Shown piece after piece: positions 14,415-19,084 of a DNA stretch of 19,084 bases (position 1 is its first letter; each line of letters starts with the position of its first letter). The notes beneath the pieces are model-generated. The model saw only the letters and a list, made by a program, of their open reading frames with translations. It was not told the DNA's origin and ran no database searches. The position numbers and the translations under genes are program-made. Origin of the DNA: Caryophanales bacterium. Its GTDB lineage: Bacteria > Bacillota_I > Bacilli_A > RF39 > UBA660. The stretch spans positions 1-19,084 of the forward strand of contig JAEEKO010000044.1 of the NCBI GenBank assembly GCA_016282415.1, read 5' to 3'.

Positions 14415-15413
14415 ATGAATATGAAAAAAGTTAAATACTTAATAACAAGAATATCAAAAATGGATTATAAAAGATTTTTTAAAACTATTAATAAAATTAG
14501 TAAGAAGACAAAAAAATCAAAAATATATTTATTTTTTGACATTATCCACTGTGGTTTAAAATATCAAGCTGGTTATTTAGATTACAATTTATTTGAAATG
14601 TATGATTTAAATAAAGAACAACGTAAAACAATTATTACTCGTGGTATTAATAATGAATTTGTTAAAAAATACAACAATCCAAAATATACTAAATATTTTA
14701 ATAATAAAGTATTATTTATTAAAAAGTTTAGTAAATATATTGGTCGTGATTGGTTATTAATAGATAATAATTTTGAAGAGTTTGATAAATTATTAAAGAA
14801 ACATAAGAAATTAATTGCAAAACCTTTAAATTTACAATGTGGTAAAGGTATTGAAATAATTGAAAATGGGGATAATTTAAAAACTTATGAACAACTAGAA
14901 AAGAATGGTCAATTACTTGTTGAAGAAATATTAACACAATGTAAGGAACTAAGTGAGTTACATCCAACTTCAATTAATACTCTACGTGTTGTAACAATTA
15001 ATCATAAAGTAGTAACTGCTTATATTCGTATTGGTAATAATAATAACATTGTTGATAATTTCAATAATGAAGGTATGGCTGCACCAATCGAAATTGATTC
15101 TGGTAAAATTATTTATCCAGCTATTGATAAATTTGATCATTTATATAAAGAACATCCATTAACTAACGTTAAAATTGTTGGATTACAAATTCCAAGATGG
15201 GATGAAGTAGTTAAATTATGTGAAGAAGCAACTTATGTTATTCCACAAGTTAATTATGTTGGATGGGATGTTTGTATTGGTAAGAAACAATTATATTTAA
15301 TTGAAGGTAATGAGTTCCCTGGACATGATATTTATCAACTTCCACCACATCGTAAAAATGGAATTGGATTATTACCAGTATTTGAAGAAGCTATGAAAGG
15401 AATAAAAAAATGA
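14415..15413 (+). CDS. Sugar-transfer-associated ATP-grasp family protein
   Basis: Predicted ATP-dependent carboxylate-amine/thiol ligase of the ATP-grasp superfamily, in the ATPgrasp_ST group often found near capsule or cell-surface polysaccharide genes. The first ~110 residues are basic and helical; then KKHKKLIAKPLNLQCGKGIEII (nucleotide-binding lysine and Gly-rich loop), LLVEEIL, SINTLRVVTI, and the C-terminal metal-binding core VGWDVCIG and LIEGNEFPGHDIYQLP. The ending GIGLLPVFEEAM is characteristic of this group. The substrate is unknown, and no polysaccharide cluster surrounds it here. The start is uncertain between 14412, 14415 and 14421 because the promoter is so close. It overlaps rpiB by 4 bp (ATGA), implying translational coupling. 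Confidence 0.85.
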   Translation: MNMKKVKYLITRISKMDYKRFFKTINKISKKTKKSKIYLFFDIIHCGLKYQAGYLDYNLFEMYDLNKEQRKTIITRGINNEFVKKYNNPKYTKYFNNKVLFIKKFSKYIGRDWLLIDNNFEEFDKLLKKHKKLIAKPLNLQCGKGIEIIENGDNLKTYEQLEKNGQLLVEEILTQCKELSELHPTSINTLRVVTINHKVVTAYIRIGNNNNIVDNFNNEGMAAPIEIDSGKIIYPAIDKFDHLYKEHPLTNVKIVGLQIPRWDEVVKLCEEATYVIPQVNYVGWDVCIGKKQLYLIEGNEFPGHDIYQLPPHRKNGIGLLPVFEEAMKGIKK

Positions 15414-15862
15414 AACTATTTATAACTAGTGATCATAATGGGGTAAATTTGGTTGATTATTTATATGGTGAATTAAAGAAAGATTATGATATTGAACGCA
15501 TTGATCTACCTAACGATCTTAACGATGATTATCCATTATTTGCATTTAAATTAGGACAATTAGTTAGTAGTACTCCTGATAGTTTCGGAATAATTCTTTG
15601 TGGTACCGGGGTTGGAGTATCAATTGCATGTAATAAAGTAAAAGGGATTAGATGTGCTCGTGTATCAAATGTTAATGATGCCCAAATGTGTCGTCTTCAT
15701 AACAATTGTAACGTTATTGCGTTAGGTAATAATTATACTAATAATGAAGTATTAACATTAGTTAAAACCTTTATTACCACGGAATGTTTAAATGAAGAAC
15801 GTCATATTCGTCGTATTAAACAAATCATAGATTACGAAAATGGTGAATATAATGAATTATAA
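15410..15862 (+). CDS. rpiB: RpiB/LacA/LacB-family sugar-phosphate isomerase (ribose-5-phosphate isomerase B)
   Basis: Interconverts ribose 5-phosphate and ribulose 5-phosphate in the pentose phosphate pathway. The 150-residue length is typical. Motifs: SDHNG (7-11; normally SDHAG), DDYPLFAFKLG, the catalytic Cys64 in ILCGTGVGVSIACNKVKGIRCARV, and HNNCNVIALGNN followed by ERHIRRIKQI, which contribute phosphate-binding residues. No galactose-6-phosphate genes are nearby, so RpiB is more likely than LacA/LacB. B. subtilis ywlF (rpiB) lies in the equivalent region. The ribosome site AAAGGAA lies in the end of the ATP-grasp gene. It overlaps the next small gene by 11 bp. Confidence 0.92.
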   Translation: MKLFITSDHNGVNLVDYLYGELKKDYDIERIDLPNDLNDDYPLFAFKLGQLVSSTPDSFGIILCGTGVGVSIACNKVKGIRCARVSNVNDAQMCRLHNNCNVIALGNNYTNNEVLTLVKTFITTECLNEERHIRRIKQIIDYENGEYNEL

Positions 15863-16049
15863 GATTATTATTTATGCCGTTATGATTTTGTTATCAACAT
15901 TCATTGTATCGGGGTTAAATATCAATGGAATTTTTAAGAAAAATAAAAAAGTAGAAGCTAATTTATTTATTATTAGTTTAATAATGATTATGAGTTATCT
16001 TCTTACTAACTTTGTTTTTGATTTTATTGAGATACTACCATTTAAATAA
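15852..16049 (+). CDS. DUF1146 (YwzB-like) small membrane protein
   Basis: A 65-residue protein with two hydrophobic helices (about 3-22 and 37-58) separated by a basic loop (INGIFKKNKKVEA). The pattern, helix, then LNINGIFKK, then a second helix ending TNFVFDF, matches DUF1146, whose B. subtilis member ywzB lies near the murAA-spoIID region. Function is unknown. An upstream in-frame ATG exists at 15840, but GGTGA at 15842-15846 places ribosomes for 15852. It overlaps rpiB and sits 8 bp ahead of spoIID, so all belong to one operon. Confidence 0.75.
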   Translation: MNYKIIIYAVMILLSTFIVSGLNINGIFKKNKKVEANLFIISLIMIMSYLLTNFVFDFIEILPFK

Positions 16050-16057
16050 GGAGAACT

Positions 16058-16942
16058 ATGAAAAATAGAATACTATTAGCAGTAGTAGTATTATTAATTC
16101 CAATAGCAGTAATTAGTTTTTATCATAAAAAAACTAATTTTTATTTGGATAAAAAAGAAAAAGAGGATTATTATATATTTTTAAAAGATTATAATCAAAA
16201 AATTAAGTTAAATGATTATGTAGTTGGAGTAGTAGCAGCGGAAATGCCTGCACTATTTAATGAAGAAGCTTTAAAGGCACAAGCTATCGCTTCAAGAACT
16301 TTCGCGTTATATCAAATGCAACATAACAATTATGTAACCCTTGGTGATCAAGCTTACATTACTGAAGAAATGATGCGTGAAAAATGGCAGGATAATTATG
16401 ATAAGTACTACAACAAAATTTCAAAAGCTGTTAATGGCACTGGTAACTTATGTATCCAATACCAAAATGAGTTAATCAAAGCGTATTACTTTGCGATATC
16501 GAGTGGAGTAACTGAAGATGCCCAGTTAGTATTCAATGAGTCATATGATTACCTAGTTCCTGTAGAATCATATCAAGACCTTAATGTTAATAAATATAAA
16601 ACAGAAGTAGTTATACCAATTAATGAATTCTTAAATAAGTTGAACTTATCAACAATAGAAAATATTAGTTTAATAAAAGATAAACAAAATTATGTTAATA
16701 AATTAATAATTGATAATCAAAATTTTGATGGTATTCAAATTCGTAAACAATTAAATTTAAGAAGTGCATCCTTTGATATTAAAAAAGATAATGAAAATAT
16801 TACCATTACTTGTTATGGTTATGGTCATGGTGTTGGAATGAGTCAGTATGGTGCAAATGAATTAGCAAAGAATAATTATGATTATGAACAAATAATTAAA
16901 TACTATTATCAAAATGTTGAAATTAAAGAATATGATGTATAA
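16058..16942 (+). CDS. spoIID: Stage II sporulation protein D (lytic transglycosylase)
   Basis: Peptidoglycan hydrolase of the mother-cell engulfment machinery (with SpoIIM and SpoIIP); cleaves glycan strands after stem peptides are removed. An N-terminal signal-anchor helix spans about 4-22. The catalytic-site motif VVGVVAAEMPALFNEEALKA contains Glu62, equivalent to the essential glutamate of the family, followed by QAIASRTFAL. The C-terminal hallmark is YGHGVGMSQYGANELAKN and then YEQIIKYYYQNVEI. At 294 residues it is slightly shorter than B. subtilis SpoIID (about 340). The ribosome site AAGGAG (16048-16053) is strong. spoIID-spoIIQ is the Bacillus order. Confidence 0.95.
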   Translation: MKNRILLAVVVLLIPIAVISFYHKKTNFYLDKKEKEDYYIFLKDYNQKIKLNDYVVGVVAAEMPALFNEEALKAQAIASRTFALYQMQHNNYVTLGDQAYITEEMMREKWQDNYDKYYNKISKAVNGTGNLCIQYQNELIKAYYFAISSGVTEDAQLVFNESYDYLVPVESYQDLNVNKYKTEVVIPINEFLNKLNLSTIENISLIKDKQNYVNKLIIDNQNFDGIQIRKQLNLRSASFDIKKDNENITITCYGYGHGVGMSQYGANELAKNNYDYEQIIKYYYQNVEIKEYDV

Positions 16943-16960
16943 ATTATAAAATTTAATCCA

Positions 16961-16983
16961 AACTCATTAGTAGGAGATGAGTT
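16961..16983 (+). promoter_or_regulatory. Hairpin presenting the spoIIQ ribosome site in its loop
   Basis: AACTCAT (16961-16967) pairs perfectly with ATGAGTT (16977-16983), and the 9-nt loop contains the ribosome site AGGAG (16972-16976). The stem ends exactly at the ATG (16984). This is similar in layout to the inverted repeat around the spoIIR start. Confidence 0.5.
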
Positions 16984-17592
16984 ATGAAAAGGAGAAAATT
17001 AAAAAAGTTTGTTTTACCGACATTATATGGAATGGTTCTTAGTATTATTGTTATTTGTTTAGGTTTGATTTCTAAAAACTTACCAGTAACTAGTGATTAT
17101 GAATATGCTACAAATGGCATCATTGAATCGGTATTACCGGTGTTTGAGGAAGAAAAGTTAATAACTAAACCAGTAGATGATAATATCAAAATAGCTAATA
17201 ATTACTATAGTAAAGATGATGATAAATCAATTCAACAAGAATCATTAATTTATTTCAATGATACTTATATGCCAAGTACCGGCTTATCATATACTAGCGA
17301 AAATACTTTTAAAGTTTATAACACTTTAGATGGTACAATTAAAAGTATTGAAAAAGACGAATTACTTGGTAATGTAGTAACGGTTGATCATGGTGATAAT
17401 GTTTTAACAATCTATTATTCGGTAGATAATATTGAGTTTAAACCTAATGAGTTTATCAATGCTGGATCAATTATTGGTGATAGTGCTAAAAATTCATTAT
17501 ATGGTGATTCATATGCATTATTATTTGAAGTAAGTATCGATGGGAAGCTAATTAATCCTAACACTTTTTTTGAAATGAATCCCAATCAATAA
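16984..17592 (+). CDS. spoIIQ: Stage II sporulation protein Q-like, degenerate LytM/M23 domain
   Basis: Forespore membrane protein that pairs with mother-cell SpoIIIAH across the intermembrane space during engulfment. A basic N-terminus and one membrane helix (about 12-30) are followed by a linker and a LytM-like domain (about 112-200): FKVYNTLDGTIKSI, GNVVTVDHGDNVLTIYYSV, INAGSIIGDSAKNS and YALLFEVSIDGKLINPNTFFE. In active M23 peptidases the zinc ligands are an HxxxD pair and an HxH in the GxHLHFEV strand; here these read differently (YALLFEV, TIYYSV), so no complete zinc site is left. B. subtilis SpoIIQ also lacks part of the site. At 202 residues it is shorter than B. subtilis SpoIIQ (283). 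Identity rests on domain plus position right after spoIID. Confidence 0.88.
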   Translation: MKRRKLKKFVLPTLYGMVLSIIVICLGLISKNLPVTSDYEYATNGIIESVLPVFEEEKLITKPVDDNIKIANNYYSKDDDKSIQQESLIYFNDTYMPSTGLSYTSENTFKVYNTLDGTIKSIEKDELLGNVVTVDHGDNVLTIYYSVDNIEFKPNEFINAGSIIGDSAKNSLYGDSYALLFEVSIDGKLINPNTFFEMNPNQ

Positions 17593-17618
17593 AACTATAT
17601 TTTAGATATAGTTTTTTT
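17591..17618 (+). terminator. Intrinsic terminator after spoIIQ
   Basis: AAAACTATAT (17591-17600) pairs with ATATAGTTTT (17606-17615), loop TTTAG, followed by T to 17618. It overlaps the spoIIQ stop codon and closes the ATP-grasp-rpiB-DUF1146-spoIID-spoIIQ run. Confidence 0.85.
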
Positions 17619-17622
17619 ATTG

Positions 17623-17628
17623 TATAAT
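17623..17628 (+). promoter_or_regulatory. Probable -10 element of the two-component operon
   Basis: Perfect TATAAT (17623-17628), 5 bp after the spoIIQ terminator. The best -35 at a 16-bp spacing is TTTAGA (17601-17606, 4 of 6 matches), which lies in the terminator loop. A second AT-rich candidate, GATAAA at 17641-17646, is closer to the gene. No direct repeats typical of LytTR auto-binding sites were found in the gap. Confidence 0.45.
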
Positions 17629-17687
17629 TTTTTTGATTATGATAAAATTGCAAATAGCAAAGTGTGATAAGGAGACCTAAGAAGAGA

Positions 17688-18398
17688 ATGTTAGATTTCA
17701 TTATTGTAGAAGACAATCAAGATATATTATCGAAAATAAAAAATGCCATAATTAGTGCTACTATGGATTCTAAAAGTGATATTAATATTCATACATTTAC
17801 CTCATATGAAGATGAATTAAGTTCGCTTATCAACAATCAAACTATTAATAAAATATATATTCTTGATATCGAGTTACCAGGAGATAAATCCGGTATTGAT
17901 ATTGCTCACGAAATAAGAGAAAAAGATATCAGTAGTAATATTATTGTAATTACTAGTCATGATGGTTTATTTGAAACGGTATATCGTAATTTATTTAATG
18001 TATCTGATTTTATCGAAAAGATTCCTGGGTTCGAAGAAAAACTAATTGAAGATATTAAAACAATTCAAACTAAAGGCTTTGATACAGAATGTTTTATTTA
18101 TCATAATCGTGATATTGATTTACAACTATCATATCGTAATATTTTATATATCTATCGTGAAACTAACGATAGAAAGATTTATATTATTACAGATACCAAC
18201 CAATTTGCATTATCAATTAGTTTAGCTGATGCTCACAAATTATTAGATAAGAGATTTATTCAGGTACATCGTGCCTGTATTGTAAATAAAAATAGAGTAA
18301 CGAATTATTGCTGGTCAAAGAATTACTTTGTACTAGACAATGGTGAAAAAGTAGATTTACTATCTAAAAAGTACCGAGGAAATGTCGACAATGGATAG
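17688..18398 (+). CDS. AgrA-type response regulator (receiver plus LytTR DNA-binding domain)
   Basis: Cytoplasmic two-component regulator, 236 residues. The receiver domain (1-125) has Asp9 in IIVEDNQ, phospho-acceptor Asp60 in YILDIELPG, and ITSHDG with the conserved Thr/Ser at about 89-90. The LytTR domain (about 140-232) shows LSYRNILYIYRE, then DKRFIQVHRACIVNKNRV and FVLDNGEKVDLLSKKY. The open frame extends upstream to a GTG at 17664, but that would put RRPKKRM before the receiver; the ribosome site AAGGAG (17669-17674) and receiver boundary favour ATG at 17688. It overlaps or abuts the kinase gene. Agr-like pairs usually sense a peptide and control virulence, bacteriocin or competence genes; no peptide gene is seen in the window. 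Confidence 0.88.
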   Translation: MLDFIIVEDNQDILSKIKNAIISATMDSKSDINIHTFTSYEDELSSLINNQTINKIYILDIELPGDKSGIDIAHEIREKDISSNIIVITSHDGLFETVYRNLFNVSDFIEKIPGFEEKLIEDIKTIQTKGFDTECFIYHNRDIDLQLSYRNILYIYRETNDRKIYIITDTNQFALSISLADAHKLLDKRFIQVHRACIVNKNRVTNYCWSKNYFVLDNGEKVDLLSKKYRGNVDNG

Positions 18399-19084
18399 TG
18401 TTGGTTATTACTTTGTATATTTTTCAACAGCAGTTCTAATAACCATTATTTTATTGTTTTATTTAAGACTAATAACTGAATGTCGATTAATTAATAAAAA
18501 TAATATAATTGGCATGTTTATGCTATTACTATTAATAAATTGCTTTTCTGACATTTTGAATGTAATTATTATTAAAAATTTTGTGACTATTTTAAGTTTT
18601 GTGATTTTTATAAAATACACATCCAATTTGTCTTATAAGAATTCTATCCTTTCATTTTTGAAATTGTTTATTATAGTAAGTATATCCGAAATTATAAATG
18701 GATTTTTATTTACGTATTTGATTCATATTCCGTTAGATAATAAATACTTAATTATGCTGGTAAAAATAAATGGAATATTGGTTACTGGAATAATATGCTA
18801 TTTTTACTACTATATTAAAAGAAAAAATAATAATTATTTATTAAAGATTGATGTTTCATGGTTATTGATGATAAGCATATTCTTTTTACTAATAACTATA
18901 GGAGCTTTGAATTTTCTAAGTACTTTTAACAAAATGAAAAGTGCATATTATTTATTCCTTATTTTGCTTATATTCATCATTTTTGGCGTTTATTTAATTA
19001 TAAAGTTATTAGTTAATAATCATAACAAAAAAATGGAAATAAGTGATTTGAAGAGCAAAAATAGTGAGGTTATTAAATATATTA
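18391..19084 (+). CDS. AgrC-like sensor histidine kinase, membrane half only (cut by window end)
   Basis: Open to the right edge with no stop. The first ~210 residues contain about five or six hydrophobic helices (start near VYFSTAVLITIILLFYL; last near FLILLIFIIFGVYLIIKL), followed by HNKKMEISDLKSKNSEVIKYI, the beginning of the coiled-coil that leads into the dimerisation/histidine-phosphotransfer region of the AgrC/GHKL group. The catalytic domain is outside the window. ATG at 18391 overlaps the regulator stop codon by 8 bp and is 10 nt from GAGGA (18376-18380); an in-frame ATG at 18382 is too close to that site. Together with the preceding gene it forms a two-component pair; kinase identity is inferred from this pairing and topology. 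Confidence 0.78.
   Translation, partial: MDSVGYYFVYFSTAVLITIILLFYLRLITECRLINKNNIIGMFMLLLLINCFSDILNVIIIKNFVTILSFVIFIKYTSNLSYKNSILSFLKLFIIVSISEIINGFLFTYLIHIPLDNKYLIMLVKINGILVTGIICYFYYYIKRKNNNYLLKIDVSWLLMISIFFLLITIGALNFLSTFNKMKSAYYLFLILLIFIIFGVYLIIKLLVNNHNKKMEISDLKSKNSEVIKYI

Overview
The window is a very AT-rich (visibly around 30% GC or less) stretch of chromosome from a low-GC Gram-positive, endospore-forming bacterium of the Bacilli (Firmicutes). UGA is a real stop codon (the mntP-like gene ends in TGA) and tryptophan is TGG, so this is not a mycoplasma code. Sporulation genes (spoIIR, spoIID, spoIIQ), an RNA polymerase delta subunit and a Noc/ParB protein fit a spore-forming relative of Bacillus, probably one of the poorly cultured AT-rich Bacilli lineages. 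Species cannot be named from the sequence.

Layout. 1-3733: end of mnmG, rsmG and a noc/parB-like gene, the order known from the Bacillus origin region (mnmG-rsmG-noc). The Noc-like protein has an extraordinary ~300-residue Pro/Gln/Met/Asn-rich linker between its DNA-binding half and its C-terminal dimerisation segment. 3757-5655: a class A penicillin-binding protein on the minus strand, sharing a bidirectional terminator with noc. 5753-8207: DUF1934 (YwiB-like), argS and rpoE (delta). 8251-11088: prfA, prmC, spoIIR and an MntP-type membrane protein. 11142-13033: murA and a membrane-anchored degenerate SGNH-like protein.

13034-13538 contains no protein gene but a strong sigma-A promoter followed by a ~465-nt structured RNA closed by an 8-bp end-to-end helix. 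The next gene is a four-helix membrane protein that I recognise as the OLE RNA-associated protein OapA. The RNA is therefore best read as an OLE (Ornate, Large, Extremophilic) RNA, shorter than the usual ~610 nt and outside its usual isoprenoid/DNA-repair gene neighbourhood. This is the most interesting item in the window.

14063-17592: rpmE (zinc-type L31) with a structured leader, a sugar-transfer-type ATP-grasp protein on a near-leaderless transcript, rpiB, a small DUF1146 membrane protein, spoIID and spoIIQ (with a degenerate, apparently non-catalytic LytM domain). 17623-end: an AgrA-type LytTR response regulator and the membrane half of its partner sensor kinase, cut by the window edge.

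Much of 5753-17592 is a condensed version of the Bacillus subtilis ywiB-argS-rpoE / rpmE / prfA-prmC-spoIIR-mntP-rpiB / ywzB-murAA-spoIID-spoIIQ region, with the OLE locus sitting inside it. The genes serve translation (mnmG, rsmG, argS, prfA, prmC, rpmE), the cell wall (PBP, murA) and forespore-mother cell communication and engulfment (spoIIR, spoIID, spoIIQ). Every gap of any size is accounted for; no tRNA, rRNA, CRISPR array, insertion sequence or phage gene was seen.
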